Source: an uncultured Elusimicrobiales bacterium (GTDB lineage Bacteria > Elusimicrobiota > Elusimicrobia > Elusimicrobiales > Elusimicrobiaceae). From it: DNA of 64,000 nucleotides. Made by a program: the position numbers and the translations under genes. The first letter of the stretch is position 1. Each line of letters opens with the position of its first letter. This document shows positions 44,501 to 53,108 of the stretch, piece after piece. The notes under the pieces are model-generated. The model made no database searches. It was not told the DNA's origin and saw only the letters and a program-made list of their open reading frames with translations. The DNA lies in contig CALVGG010000006.1 of assembly GCA_944327085.1 (NCBI GenBank), positions 49,342 to 113,341 on the forward strand, given 5' to 3'.

Positions 44501-45151
44501 GGCGACGGCTGGGCCTACGATATTGGCTACGGCGGTTTGGATCACGTCCTCGCCAGCGGCAAGAACATCAAAATCTTGGTACTGGATACGGAAGTATACT
44601 CCAACACCGGTGGTCAAATGTCCAAAGCTACGCCTTTAGGCGCCAAAGCCTTGTTTGCTGCGGGCGGCAAAACCATGCCCAAGAAAGACCTGGGTATGAT
44701 GGCCATGACCTACGGCAACATCTATGTGGCGCAGGTGGCTATGGGTGCCAATATGAACCAAACCATTCAGGCCTTGGCGGAAGCGGATGCTTACGACGGC
44801 CCGGCTTTGGTAATTGCGTACTCCCACTGCATTGCGCACGGGATTGATATGTCCAAAGGTATGGGTGAAGCCAAACGCGCCGTACAAGCCGGCCGCTGGA
44901 TCCTCTACCGCTTCAACCCCGAAGCCCGCTACGAAGGCAAGAACCCCTTGCATGTGGACAGCCCGCTGACGGCCCCCACCTTGCCTTTGGCCGATTATAT
45001 GAGCGGCGAAAACCGCTTTAAAGGCTTAATGCGCGACAACCCGGAACTGGCACAGCAGTTAATTAAACGCGCCGAATCCGAATACGCCTGGAGACGCGAC
45101 CTGTACAAACAACTGGCCGCTATGCAACCGGCGGAAAAGGTTGAAAAATAG
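41582..45151 (+). CDS. nifJ: Pyruvate:ferredoxin (flavodoxin) oxidoreductase, 1189 aa
   Basis: Oxidatively decarboxylates pyruvate to acetyl-CoA and reduces ferredoxin, the central step of fermentation in anaerobes. All domains are in one chain: the N-terminal TPP pyrimidine-binding domain (IYPITPSSTMGE), domain II and III (to about 640), a 2[4Fe-4S] ferredoxin domain (CIQCGFCSLVCPHA near 689, CTGCGACVFNCPAK near 744), a C-terminal TPP domain (GCGETP near 822; GDGWAYDIGYGGLDH near 976; DTEVYSNTGGQ) with Cys of the [4Fe-4S] proximal cluster. Length is usual for the homodimeric type. Strong AAGGAG site, own promoter and terminator, so it is monocistronic and probably highly expressed. Confidence 0.97.
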   Translation: MAKLVAMDGNGAVSHVAHATNEVIAIYPITPSSTMGEICDAKSAKGETNIWGNVPMVSELQSEGGASGAVHGSLTAGALTTTFTASQGLLLMIPNMYKIAGELTPTVFHVSARAVATTALSIFGDHSDVMAVRQTGWAMLCSDNPQEAMDMALIAQASTLRARVPFLHFFDGFRTSHELNMVEPLTKEQMHEMINDELVAQHKSRGLNPEHPTVRGTAANPDVYFQEREAVNKFYNAVPGIVKEEMAKFEKMTGRKYDLFQYVGDEDAERLVVIMGSGADVAQNAVEAMKGQKVGVLKIKLFRPFSIADFVRVIPSTVKKIAVMDRTKEPGALGEPLFQDVCAAFLTDEAKAKFPATPLIIGGRYGIGSKDFTPSHVKAIFDNLAANEPKKSFTVGINDDLTHNSLPETKLENKAANDIFAALFYGLGSDGTVGANKNTMKIISANGFFAQGYFVYDSKKSGSMTTSHIRFGKKYIRAPYLIQSADFIGVHMFDFLDKYDVLGKAKEGATVLINAPYSADEVWNHLTAEVQKIIIDRKLKVYTIDASEIALKTGMGSRTNTIMQTAFFGIAGVIPTDKAIADIKEAIKKTYSKKGEEVVKKNYVAVDAALAGLHEVKYPAQVTSTLHTKAPVPASAPAFVKDVLGEMIAGRGDELPTSAMPEGGVYPTATTQYEKRNIAIMVPQWDPNTCIQCGFCSLVCPHAAIRIKAYDAADLKDAPKTFKSADGKGDIAGLKFTVQVAVEDCTGCGACVFNCPAKNKENPEKKALNMVHQLSVREDEIDNFAFFLGLKQADVKTKKESVKGSQFRQPLFEFSGACAGCGETPYVKLLTQLFGDRLAIANATGCSSIYGGNLPTTPYCKRPDGKGPAWSNSLFEDNAEFGLGMRLAFDQLNHDAKAALTAAKEGGLKEHAALIDTILNADQSTDAGIEAQRKNVADLKAILQKGAEKGCEECKRILSLADYLVKKSVWILGGDGWAYDIGYGGLDHVLASGKNIKILVLDTEVYSNTGGQMSKATPLGAKALFAAGGKTMPKKDLGMMAMTYGNIYVAQVAMGANMNQTIQALAEADAYDGPALVIAYSHCIAHGIDMSKGMGEAKRAVQAGRWILYRFNPEARYEGKNPLHVDSPLTAPTLPLADYMSGENRFKGLMRDNPELAQQLIKRAESEYAWRRDLYKQLAAMQPAEKVEK

Positions 45152-45169
45152 TTTGAAGTAAGAGAAGTC

Positions 45170-45205
45170 TAAACCCCCCGGTTGGAATACCAACCGGGGG
45201 GTTTT
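45170..45205. terminator. Terminator between PFOR and pilin genes
   Basis: AAACCCCCCGGTTGG and its complement, symmetrical with A- and T-flanks; the genes converge here. Confidence 0.9.
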
Positions 45206-45216
45206 ATATGAATGAC

Positions 45217-45738
45217 TTATTTTTTATACGTATTATACGTCGCTCCTCCTCCCTCCACCCCTGAAGAAGAAAGAGTATACCCCAAATCTTTACATAAAAA
45301 ATTTTGCAACTCAGAATTCGCCAACGCACGGCAACCACGGCTTCCGTCTGATTTATAGGAAAGAGCAAAACCTGATATATTGTTAATATTATTCGGAAAA
45401 ATTTCAATATAGCGGCCAGGAGTATCCGGATAAACAATATCCAAATGCCAATCATCGCATATATAACTAGGGTGGGGGATTTCCTCATCCAACTCACAAG
45501 GAAGAGAAATATCCAAATCAGATAGTTTGGAAGCCATTTGCCCATTTGCCATTTGATACACAATTTGAGCTTTCATAATACCATCCAATAAAATTTGGGC
45601 TTCTGCCACCCGGCTTTTTGCCACTGCTTTTTCATACAACGGTAAAGCTACCGCCGCCAATATGCCAATAATCAGTACCACTACCAAAAGCTCTATAAGC
45701 GTAAACCCGCCTATATGGCTTGTATTCTTGTTTTTCAT
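45217..45738 (-). CDS. Type IV pilin-like protein (prepilin), 173 aa
   Basis: The leader MKNKNTSHIGG is followed by FTLIELLVVVLIIGILAAVALP; cleavage is after Gly, with Glu at mature position 5. The head has Cys in LPCELDEE, YICDDW, GCRALANS and FLCKDLG. ATG 45738 is used, with AAGGGG seven bases upstream; the longer frame begins at a non-ATG codon. The gene is noticeably AT-rich compared with PFOR. A lone pilin, not part of a pilus operon. Confidence 0.9.
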   Translation of the reverse strand: MKNKNTSHIGGFTLIELLVVVLIIGILAAVALPLYEKAVAKSRVAEAQILLDGIMKAQIVYQMANGQMASKLSDLDISLPCELDEEIPHPSYICDDWHLDIVYPDTPGRYIEIFPNNINNISGFALSYKSDGSRGCRALANSELQNFLCKDLGYTLSSSGVEGGGATYNTYKK

Positions 45739-45892
45739 ACTCAACCCCTTTTTTGACTAAATTTGATTTCTAATCAAATTTATCAAAAAAAAAAAACAAT
45801 ACAAGCCCCCGTAAAATTTGCATAGCCTGCCGGAATGAGCCGCTACTCTTTTTCCCCCCCTTTTTGCTAGAATAACCCCAATAGGAGGACGC

Positions 45893-46999
45893 ATGAAAAC
45901 AATTAATGTGGCTGTTATCGGTTTTGGGTTTATGGGTAAAACCCACACCTATGGGTATAAAACCATCCCGTTATTTTACGAGCCTGATTTTAAAATTCAT
46001 TTAGCCGCGGTTTGCGCCGGCCATTACCAAAATGCACAAGCCGCCAAAGAGCGCTACGGCTTTGCCCATGCCGCACATGATTTGGACGAAATTTTATCCC
46101 TGCCCGATATAGACGTTATAGACATCTGCACTCCCAACGCCCAACACACGCAAGCTATTTTAAAAGCGTTGGACGCCAAAAAACATATTTATTGCGAAAA
46201 ACCCGTAGCCTGCGGCCCGCAGGAAACCGCCCGCATTTTGGCACACCCCAATTTAAACAGCGTAACCACGCAAACCGTTTTTAATAACCGCTTTACTCCG
46301 GCCGCCAAACTGGCCAAAGAATTTATGCAGCAGGAGCGCTTGGGGCGTATTTTATCCTTCCGGGCACACATGATTATGCCTTCCAACGTGGGCGCACAAA
46401 AGCCCATGCGCTGGCGCAACAGCCGCCAGGCGGCGGGCGGCGGAGTGCTGTACGACTTGGGCGCGCATGTAATGGATATGCTTACCTGGCTGGCGGGCCC
46501 CGTGGCCAGCGTTTACACCAAAAACCAAACCGCCTACGCCACCCGGCCGGACGAAAACGGCCGCCCCGTACCCGTGGATACGGACGACGCCTCCTACTCC
46601 GTCATTACTTTATCCAACGGCGCCGTAGGCACGGCCGAGGCCAGCAAACTGGCCACCGGTACCAATACGGATTTGTATATTGAAATTCACGGGGAAAAGG
46701 GCGCCCTAAAGCTGGACTTTATGGACCCAAACTGGCTGCACTTTTATGACGCGCAAGACCCGCACCCCGGCTACAAAAAGATAGAAACCGTTCAAAAATA
46801 TCCCGCCGGGACGGACTTCCCCCCCGCGCGCCACCCCATGGGCTGGATACGCGCCCATGCGGATTGTTTATACGAATTTTTACGCGCAGTAAACGCACGC
46901 CGCCCGGCTACGCCTTCCCTGCAGGACGGGCTATATGTACAAAAACTGCTGGACGCTATGTACCAATCCGCCCAGGAAAACAAGGAAATCACCCTATGA
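45893..46999 (+). CDS. Gfo/Idh/MocA-family NAD(P)-dependent oxidoreductase, 368 aa
   Basis: N-terminal Rossmann domain with VIGFGFMGKTH, then the EKPV motif in IYCEKPVACG (near residue 100). The C-terminal domain has GGVLYDLGAHVMDMLTWLAG, where DxxxH carries the catalytic His. Family members oxidise sugars or related polyols; the substrate is unknown. AGGAGG lies before ATG 45893. ATGA overlap with the ankyrin gene. Confidence 0.9.
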   Translation: MKTINVAVIGFGFMGKTHTYGYKTIPLFYEPDFKIHLAAVCAGHYQNAQAAKERYGFAHAAHDLDEILSLPDIDVIDICTPNAQHTQAILKALDAKKHIYCEKPVACGPQETARILAHPNLNSVTTQTVFNNRFTPAAKLAKEFMQQERLGRILSFRAHMIMPSNVGAQKPMRWRNSRQAAGGGVLYDLGAHVMDMLTWLAGPVASVYTKNQTAYATRPDENGRPVPVDTDDASYSVITLSNGAVGTAEASKLATGTNTDLYIEIHGEKGALKLDFMDPNWLHFYDAQDPHPGYKKIETVQKYPAGTDFPPARHPMGWIRAHADCLYEFLRAVNARRPATPSLQDGLYVQKLLDAMYQSAQENKEITL

Positions 47000-47724
47000 A
47001 CAAAAAACTGACTGTATTAATTGTTGTGCTTCTGGTATGTGCCTTGGTGTGGAGCTACCGCCAAAAACGCCGGGAACAGCTGGCCGCGGCACTGATAGCC
47101 GATGCCTACGCCGGGGACTTAATTGCCGTAAAGAACGACCTGGAAGACGGCGCCCCGCTGGACTATACCCTTTTGTTTGAGGATGAGGAACGCCAATATG
47201 CCGGGGCGGATTTTACCCCCCTGCACGCGGCAGCCTCCGGCGGGAATGAGGACATTATCAATTTACTGCTGGATGAAGGCCTTCCCATCAACGGGCAAAC
47301 CCCGCACGGGTGGACGCCCCTTTTTGTAGCCGTGCGCGACGGCCGGGCCGAAGCCGCCAAACTGCTGGTTTTCCGCGGGGCCAACCCCAACCTGCCCACC
47401 GATACCGGCGCCACCCCGCTTATTATGGCGGTTACGCAAAAATTCCCTACCGAAAAGCAACGCCTGGATTTGGTAACCTATCTGTTAAAACGTGGGGCAG
47501 ACCCTAAACTTACCACCCACACCGGGCTGGACGCGCTATTTTTTGCCGCCTCATACCAAAAAAACCCGGAACTGGTGGCCCTACTGTTGGAATACGGGGC
47601 CGACACCCAAACGGAAAATTACAAAAAGCTGTTAAAATTAACTAAAGAACGCAAAGACAAAGACAGCAAAAAAATAGCCGCCCTTTTGCAAAAAGCGGCA
47701 AAAACCAAAAAAAATTCCAAATAA
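46996..47724 (+). CDS. Membrane-anchored ankyrin-repeat protein, 242 aa
   Basis: One N-terminal transmembrane segment (residues 5-20), followed by about four ankyrin repeats: FTPLHAAASGGNEDIINLLL (73-92), GWTPLFVAVRDGRAEAAKLL (105-124), GATPLIMAVT (138-147) and GLDALFFAAS (177-186), ending in a Lys-rich tail. Ankyrin repeats mediate protein contacts; the anchor suggests an envelope-facing role. The start ATG 46996 overlaps the preceding stop; the longer frame is rejected. Confidence 0.85.
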   Translation: MNKKLTVLIVVLLVCALVWSYRQKRREQLAAALIADAYAGDLIAVKNDLEDGAPLDYTLLFEDEERQYAGADFTPLHAAASGGNEDIINLLLDEGLPINGQTPHGWTPLFVAVRDGRAEAAKLLVFRGANPNLPTDTGATPLIMAVTQKFPTEKQRLDLVTYLLKRGADPKLTTHTGLDALFFAASYQKNPELVALLLEYGADTQTENYKKLLKLTKERKDKDSKKIAALLQKAAKTKKNSK

Positions 47725-47728
47725 TTTT

Positions 47729-47760
47729 TTCCCCGCCCAACCGGCGGGGATTATTTTTTT
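47729..47760 (+). terminator. Terminator after ankyrin gene
   Basis: CCCCGCC (47731-47737) and GGCGGGG (47743-47749), then a T-rich run. Confidence 0.85.
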
Positions 47761-47885
47761 AACGCACACTTGATTTGCCTTCCAGGCCTTGCCTACTTTC
47801 ACCCCGCTTAGCACCACGTTATATTGTGGTGTGAGAGGAACTTTAAAGGCATTTTATGCTGGAAATAAAAGACCTGCTTTTATAA
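47761..47885. other. Intergenic stretch, no gene seen
   Basis: About 125 bases between convergent genes. It contains a small hairpin, CACCAC (47811-47816) with GTGGTG (47825-47830). No open frame with a ribosome site and no recognised RNA was found. Confidence 0.4.
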
Positions 47886-47887
47886 TA

Positions 47888-47911
47888 AAAACCCCGGCAT
47901 AGCCGGGGTGG
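47888..47911 (-). terminator. Terminator of HEFAH membrane protein gene
   Basis: ACCCCGGC and GCCGGGGT around AT; on the minus strand a T-run follows. Confidence 0.8.
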
Positions 47912-47918
47912 AAAGGGG

Positions 47919-48683
47919 TTATTTTTTGCCGGATGGGCGGTCCCACGGGTTGTGGGCAGAGCGGCCGGTAAAAGGGTCACGCTCGTAATCTTGCACGGTT
48001 ATGCGTGCCGTGCCGGCGGGCGGAACGGCGGCTTGGCGCCAAGGGTCCGGCTTTAAATCCTGGCGCATAAAATCGTTTAGGTGCTCCCAATAATACCACA
48101 AAGAATAAAACGCCAGCACCAAACACACCGCCGCCGCAAAATAAAAAAGCGTGCCCAGGGCCGTGTCCCACTCCAAAAGGCCTAAAGGCTTTAACATATA
48201 ATACCAGTCCCCCGGCGTGCCCGGGCCCGAAGAGCTAATCATATCGGAAGACGTAAGGCGAAGCGTCATGGCGCGGGCATCGGCGCAATAACGGGCGGTG
48301 GAATACCAACACGCCGCCCAATAATACCATACCCCTACGCTAAGCCACCTCCCCCCCGGTATCCGCCAGCACACCCACAAAAGGAGCGCCGGGAGCAGCA
48401 CCTCCGCCGCCGGCCCCGCCCATAAGCTGACGGTTTGGCTGTGGCTTAACATCCAGCCAATGCGGTGGGCAAATTCGTGCACTAAATAAATGGGTAAATA
48501 AATAAACACATTATCAAACAGATACTTTAGCGGCGCCGCGTCTTTCCATAAAAAAACCAGCCAGGAAGCCAAAGCCACCCCCAGCAGGGAAACCCACGTC
48601 CATTTAAAAGTGAGCGGGCTTTGGCGGGTGGCATCTATAAAAGAAAACACCGCCCTACAGGCATTTTTTATTGTTTGCAGCAT
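47919..48683 (-). CDS. Membrane protein with HEFAH motif, putative metalloprotease-like, 254 aa
   Basis: Six or so hydrophobic segments. Residues 69-73 are HEFAH (YLVHEFAHRIGW) in a transmembrane stretch, matching the HExxH zinc motif, and AGPAAE (Glu94) and a conserved-looking ADARA (Asp135) follow. The pattern suggests an M50-like intramembrane protease or a related zinc enzyme, but the classical third-ligand motif (LDG/NPDG) is absent. The C-terminal 60 residues are soluble, Pro- and charge-rich. It could also be a non-catalytic relative. Confidence 0.65.
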   Translation of the reverse strand: MLQTIKNACRAVFSFIDATRQSPLTFKWTWVSLLGVALASWLVFLWKDAAPLKYLFDNVFIYLPIYLVHEFAHRIGWMLSHSQTVSLWAGPAAEVLLPALLLWVCWRIPGGRWLSVGVWYYWAACWYSTARYCADARAMTLRLTSSDMISSSGPGTPGDWYYMLKPLGLLEWDTALGTLFYFAAAVCLVLAFYSLWYYWEHLNDFMRQDLKPDPWRQAAVPPAGTARITVQDYERDPFTGRSAHNPWDRPSGKK

Positions 48684-48718
48684 AACTTATATCCGCCTAC
48701 CAAAAAAATGATTACAGG

Positions 48719-49291
48719 TTATTTCACGGCTTTTTTACGGTGCTGTTCGGCCGCTTGTAAACTAAACACGCAGCCGCAATATTGCTGGGAATAAAAATTC
48801 AGCTCTTTCCATACAGCCCGGCGGGCCTCTTCCAGCCCGTTGCGCCGCCAGTTTGTTTCATCGTAATGTACGCCTTGCGCCTGGCAAGCCGCACGTCCGG
48901 CCGCGTTTACCTGCTGCATGTCTTTATAGCGTGATACACCCAACACGGAAGAAATTTCCTCAAACCCGTGCGCCTTGGCATATTGGGCCGCTTTTTTAAG
49001 GCGCATAAAAAAGCACACGCTGCAGCGTTTGCCGCGTTCGGGTTCGTTTTCCAGCCCCTTTACCAGGCGGCTCCATTCTTCGGGCTCGTAAGGAAGCTCC
49101 ACAAACGAAATGCCAAAATGTTCACAGGCGCGTTTTTGCTCGTCGCGGCGTTTTTCATATTCACTAAGCGGGTAAATATTGGGATTATAAAACAGTATCG
49201 TAATATCCAGCCCCAAAGCCGCCGCGCGGGCCAATACCCCGCCGGAACACGGAGCGCAACAAGAAAGCAGTAACAATTTTTTATTTGGCAT
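48719..49291 (-). CDS. queH: Epoxyqueuosine reductase QueH, 190 aa
   Basis: QueH reduces epoxyqueuosine to queuosine in tRNA. The N-terminal LLLLSCCAPCSGG gives CCxxC, the middle has KRCSVCFFMRLKKAA with CxxC, and further Cys are in YCGCVF. Such Cys sets hold iron-sulfur and metal in the family. DUF208-type length. ATG 49291 is used, giving MPNKKLL; the longer frame is unsupported. A TACACT hexamer ends seven bases before the ATG, so leaderless transcription is likely. Confidence 0.85.
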   Translation of the reverse strand: MPNKKLLLLSCCAPCSGGVLARAAALGLDITILFYNPNIYPLSEYEKRRDEQKRACEHFGISFVELPYEPEEWSRLVKGLENEPERGKRCSVCFFMRLKKAAQYAKAHGFEEISSVLGVSRYKDMQQVNAAGRAACQAQGVHYDETNWRRNGLEEARRAVWKELNFYSQQYCGCVFSLQAAEQHRKKAVK

Positions 49292-49435
49292 ATAGTATAG
49301 TGTAGCAAAATAAAAAATACCCGGCAGTGCGTCTACCGGTACGGGGCCGTACAACCGTTTTGTTTACCCCTCGCGCCATTATCTATATAAATTTTTGCCT
49401 ACATATCACGCCGCTTAAAAGAGGATTGGAACATA

Positions 49436-49470
49436 AAAAACCCGCCGGCTTTTAGTGCCGGCGGGTTTAG
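49436..49470 (-). terminator. Terminator of the division-to-rpsA block
   Basis: ACCCGCCGGC and GCCGGCGGGT with a T-run on the minus strand, after rpsA. Confidence 0.85.
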
Positions 49471-49485
49471 TCCAATAATATCTAA

Positions 49486-50679
49486 CTATTCGGCGTCTTT
49501 GGTATCTTCTTCTTGCGTTTTAAAAGAATCTTGCAAGAGCTGGCCGAGCGTGGGGCGCGGGGCCTGTTTAAGATACTGGGCTACCACTTTGCGGTTTTGA
49601 ACCTGGTCATATTTTTTGACCGAGAGGTTCACCGTGAAAGTTTCCGGGTTTACGCCCACTACCAAAGCGGGGATTGTATCGCCTTCTTTGGCGATAAAAT
49701 CGCGGCCCATTTCAAAGGGGCTGATGAAGCCTTTGGTATTATTTTTGCCGATGGTGCATTCCACCCCTTCTTCGGACACTTTGGTAATAGTGGCTTTAAC
49801 GGAGCTCTTGTACGGATAGCGGCGTTTCAAAGCGTCGGCCGGGTTGAGGAACAGCTGTTTTAAACCAAATTCCAATTTGGGGGTTTCTTTATCCAAGTGG
49901 ATTAATTTGGCTTTCAAGCGTTGCCCGCGGCGGAAGTTGGTAATGGCAGTTTCAGGGTCTTTCCAGGCCACGTTTTCCAGGGTTACAATGCCTTCAATGC
50001 CGTGGAAGCGAAGGAACAGTTTGTCCTTATCCACTTTGGCTACCACTACGCGAAGCACATCTCCTTCTTTAATTTCGCTTAACACTTGGGCACGGCGCAC
50101 GGCTTCGTCTTCTTCCAACACTTGTTTGCGGGAAATGATGAGTTTCTGTTTTTCTTTAGAAAATTCAACAATCTGGGCTTTAATTTTGGCGCCCACCGGC
50201 AAATAATGTTTATAAGCGGTGTGCAGTTCAGACAAGGAAAGCGGCATAAACCCGCTTACGCCAAAAACTTCCACAATATAACCGCCTTTTACCGTTTGCA
50301 AAATAACGCCTTTTACGCGTTCTTTGGCTTCATAAGCTTTTTTGCATACGTCCCAGCCCAAATATTCCAGGGCTTTTTTGTGGGATAAAATGGCCGGTCT
50401 TTCGTCGGAGCCTTTTTTAACCAGTACGGCGGAAACCTTATCGCCGGCAACCGGCAATGTTTTTCCGTCAAAATCAGACACGGGGATAGCCCCTTCTTTT
50501 TTGGTTCCGGTATCTACTAAAATATTATCTTGCGTTACCTGTACAACGGTTACTTCTACAATTTCCCGTTTGTTCAGTTTCTCCGATAAAGACTCTTGCT
50601 GCGCAATTAACTGGTCCATCGTCATTTCTTGTTCGTTAATTGTTTCTTCCGTGGTTTTAATTTCTTCGTTTGTGGTCAT
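49486..50679 (-). CDS. rpsA: Ribosomal protein S1 (S1-domain RNA-binding), 397 aa
   Basis: About four S1 (OB-fold) repeats: near 40-105, 120-185 (GVILQTVKGGYIVEVFGVSGFMP), 205-270 and 290-355 (KATITKVSEEGVECTIGKN). Each shows the GxxV...GxV/FVP-type pattern. It helps mRNA docking to the ribosome. The chain is shorter than the six-domain E. coli S1 and fits the four-domain form of several phyla. The N-terminal 35 residues are Glu/Thr-rich. It sits after plsC as in many cmk-rpsA clusters. Confidence 0.9.
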   Translation of the reverse strand: MTTNEEIKTTEETINEQEMTMDQLIAQQESLSEKLNKREIVEVTVVQVTQDNILVDTGTKKEGAIPVSDFDGKTLPVAGDKVSAVLVKKGSDERPAILSHKKALEYLGWDVCKKAYEAKERVKGVILQTVKGGYIVEVFGVSGFMPLSLSELHTAYKHYLPVGAKIKAQIVEFSKEKQKLIISRKQVLEEDEAVRRAQVLSEIKEGDVLRVVVAKVDKDKLFLRFHGIEGIVTLENVAWKDPETAITNFRRGQRLKAKLIHLDKETPKLEFGLKQLFLNPADALKRRYPYKSSVKATITKVSEEGVECTIGKNNTKGFISPFEMGRDFIAKEGDTIPALVVGVNPETFTVNLSVKKYDQVQNRKVVAQYLKQAPRPTLGQLLQDSFKTQEEDTKDAE

Positions 50680-50728
50680 AAGTCCTTATTTACAGTCCGT
50701 CGCATAGTGCGGACTGCGTAATCCTCCG

Positions 50729-51322
50729 TTAGATATTAATTGATATGATTGCTTCCATTATTTCGTTTGAAAAACGTTTATACTGCTCTTTCAGTTCCTG
50801 GTTAGGGTCCACCTGAAAGTGCATAACCGTACCAAATTTTACCCGTATTCTGCGCACCCACGGCCACCCGAAAGTGCCTTCCACCTTCACGGGCAGCACC
50901 GGCGCCTGCGTGTGGTACACCAAGTAACCAATGCCGTTTTTGGGTTTGCGGGGTTTGCCGTCTTTAGAGCGTGTGCCCTCGGGGAACATCACAATGCTTT
51001 GCCCCTTTTGCAACGCGTGAACCACTTCTTTTAGGGCGCCAAAATCACCAATGGTACGGGTCCGGTCCACCGGGATATAACCGCTGCGGCGGAAAAACCA
51101 CCCCAGCCCCGGCACGGAAAATAATTCTTTCTTGGCAACAAAGCGGGAATCTCTCACCAACCCGGCAAACGCGCCGATGGCCGGCGGATCTGCATTGGAA
51201 AGGTGATTTCCCGCTATAATGAGGGCCCCGGTTTTGGGGATGTTTTCCAGCCCCTCAACCTTAAAGTCATAACAGGTTTTAAAAAAGATCCTTGCTATTA
51301 ATTTTACCAAATTAAGAAGCAT
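50729..51322 (-). CDS. plsC: 1-acyl-sn-glycerol-3-phosphate acyltransferase, 197 aa
   Basis: Adds the second acyl chain to lysophosphatidate. The H(x)4D motif is NHLSNADPP (near 38-46), followed by FVAKKEL, and EGTRSKDG (near 115). Membrane-associated N-terminus. Between cmk and rpsA, overlapping cmk by 11 bases, so translation is likely coupled. Confidence 0.9.
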   Translation of the reverse strand: MLLNLVKLIARIFFKTCYDFKVEGLENIPKTGALIIAGNHLSNADPPAIGAFAGLVRDSRFVAKKELFSVPGLGWFFRRSGYIPVDRTRTIGDFGALKEVVHALQKGQSIVMFPEGTRSKDGKPRKPKNGIGYLVYHTQAPVLPVKVEGTFGWPWVRRIRVKFGTVMHFQVDPNQELKEQYKRFSNEIMEAIISINI

Positions 51323-51992
51323 ACTGGGAAATCTTCTCCGTCACAAAGTCTATCACTTGCTGCATATTCAGGCGGGAGGTATCCACCACCACGGCATCTT
51401 CGGCCGGTTTAAGCGGGGCCACCGCCCGGTGGCTGTCGCGCCAGTCCCGCTCTTTAATAAGAGCCAAAATGGCGTCGTAATCGGCCGCTTTGCCGGCCTC
51501 TTGCAATTGTTTTACGCGGCGCTTGGCGCGTTCCTCGGCGGAGGCGTCCAAATAAAACTTGATGTCCGCATCCGGAAACACCACCGTGCCAATATCGCGC
51601 CCTTCCATCACCACGCCGCCGTTTTGCCCCACCTCGCGCTGGCGCCGGGTTAAAACGGCGCGGGCTTCTTTATTGGTGGATACTTTACTGGCCACGTTGC
51701 CCACTTCTTCCAAATGCAGTTTAGGGCCTAAAAATTCCCCGTCTACAAACATTTTAAGCGCGCTGGAGGGCTGGCGTTCAAACGTAAATTTTAAATTTTG
51801 CGCCAAGGCCAGCACTTCATCGTGGGAGGCAGGGTCAATGCCTTTTTCAAATACTTTATAGGCCAAGGCACGGTACATTTCCCCCGTGCTTAAAAATCCA
51901 TAACCCAACTTGGCCGCCACGGCCAACCCCACGGAAGATTTCCCGGTGCCGGCCGTGCCGTCTATGGCGATTAACAAACCATTTGCACGCAT
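51312..51992 (-). CDS. cmk: Cytidylate kinase, 226 aa
   Basis: Phosphorylates CMP/dCMP with ATP. N-terminal P-loop IAIDGTAGTGKSSVG, then STGEMYRALAYKV (NMP binding), EGRDIGTVVFPDADIKFYLDAS, and REVGQNGGVVMEGRD. Full length. It starts two bases after pilT ends and overlaps plsC. Confidence 0.94.
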   Translation of the reverse strand: MRANGLLIAIDGTAGTGKSSVGLAVAAKLGYGFLSTGEMYRALAYKVFEKGIDPASHDEVLALAQNLKFTFERQPSSALKMFVDGEFLGPKLHLEEVGNVASKVSTNKEARAVLTRRQREVGQNGGVVMEGRDIGTVVFPDADIKFYLDASAEERAKRRVKQLQEAGKAADYDAILALIKERDWRDSHRAVAPLKPAEDAVVVDTSRLNMQQVIDFVTEKISQYAS

Positions 51993-51994
51993 GA

Positions 51995-53089
51995 TTAATT
52001 TTCACCCGCTACGGATAAGCTGTCCGTTACCCCGCGTATGGCCAACATAATGGCATCCGGAGAGGTGGCCGCAGACGTGGCGGTTTCCATATCAATGGCA
52101 CCTTCCTGATACAGTTTGGCTAAGGCCTGGTCAAAGGTTTGCATACCGTAAAATGCGCCGTTTTGCATTTGCTTTTGTATATCGCTGTGTTTGTTTTCCA
52201 TAATCAGCTTGCGGATTTGCGGGGTGGAAACCATAATTTCCAGCGCGGGACGCATGCCGGGTTTAATGGTGGGCAGCAAACGCTGGCACACAATCCCGCG
52301 GATGAGTTCCGAAAGTTGCAAACGCACCTGCGCATGCTGTTCCACCGGGAAGGCGTCCGTCAAGCGCGAAAGCGTCTGCGTTACGTTTACCGTGTGCATG
52401 GTGCCCAGCACCAACTGCCCGGTTTCCGCCGCGCTGATGGCGGCCTTCATTACTTCGCCGTCGCGCAATTCACCGATTAACACTACGTCCGGGTCCTGGC
52501 GCATGGCCGCGCGCAAAGCGCTGGTGTAAGAAGGCGTATCCACCCCCAGCTCCAGCTGGCTGATGATGCAGCGGTTTTCGGTATGGATAAATTCCACGGG
52601 GTCTTCAATCGTTAAAATGTGGCCGGTGCGGGTTTGGTTAATATAGTCCACCATGGCAGCCAAAGTGGAAGTTTTACCGGAGCCCGTCATACCCGTTACC
52701 AAAATTAAACCACGGCGGTTTTCGGCCATTTTTTTAAGCACGTCCCCCGGCAGGTGGAATTCTTCAAAGGTAGGAATTTTGAGCGGAATGTGGCGAATAG
52801 CCATACAAATTTTGCCCATTTGGCGAAATACGTTAAAACGAAAGCGCCCATAGGATTTGGCATCCAAGGAAAAGTCCACCGAGCTGTACTGCTCAAAAAT
52901 TTTACGTTCGCGGTCCCCCATACAGGCATAGGCCATTTTTTTGGCTTCATCGTTGGGGATGAAGCTGTCGTCAATGGGTTTTATTTGACCGTTCAAACGC
53001 ACAAACGCGTTGGAATTGCCGCGAATATGCAAACCGCTGGCGCGGTTATCCACTACCGTTCTAAGCAAACTTTGCAAACCTACTGCCAT
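51995..53089 (-). CDS. pilT: Type IV pilus retraction ATPase PilT, 364 aa
   Basis: Hexameric retraction motor. Walker A GMTGSGKT at 133-140, an Asp box with HILTIEDPVEFIH near 165, a Walker B-type DPDVVLIGELRD near 200, and a His box with TMHTVNVTQTLSRL near 230. The IGELRD form is PilT/PilU-like. No assembly ATPase is next to it; it lies between ftsZ and cmk. GGGAG precedes ATG 53089. Together with the scattered pilin genes it implies functional twitching machinery. Confidence 0.92.
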   Translation of the reverse strand: MAVGLQSLLRTVVDNRASGLHIRGNSNAFVRLNGQIKPIDDSFIPNDEAKKMAYACMGDRERKIFEQYSSVDFSLDAKSYGRFRFNVFRQMGKICMAIRHIPLKIPTFEEFHLPGDVLKKMAENRRGLILVTGMTGSGKTSTLAAMVDYINQTRTGHILTIEDPVEFIHTENRCIISQLELGVDTPSYTSALRAAMRQDPDVVLIGELRDGEVMKAAISAAETGQLVLGTMHTVNVTQTLSRLTDAFPVEQHAQVRLQLSELIRGIVCQRLLPTIKPGMRPALEIMVSTPQIRKLIMENKHSDIQKQMQNGAFYGMQTFDQALAKLYQEGAIDMETATSAATSPDAIMLAIRGVTDSLSVAGEN

Positions 53090-53108
53090 ATAATCTCCCT
53101 CCGGGTTA

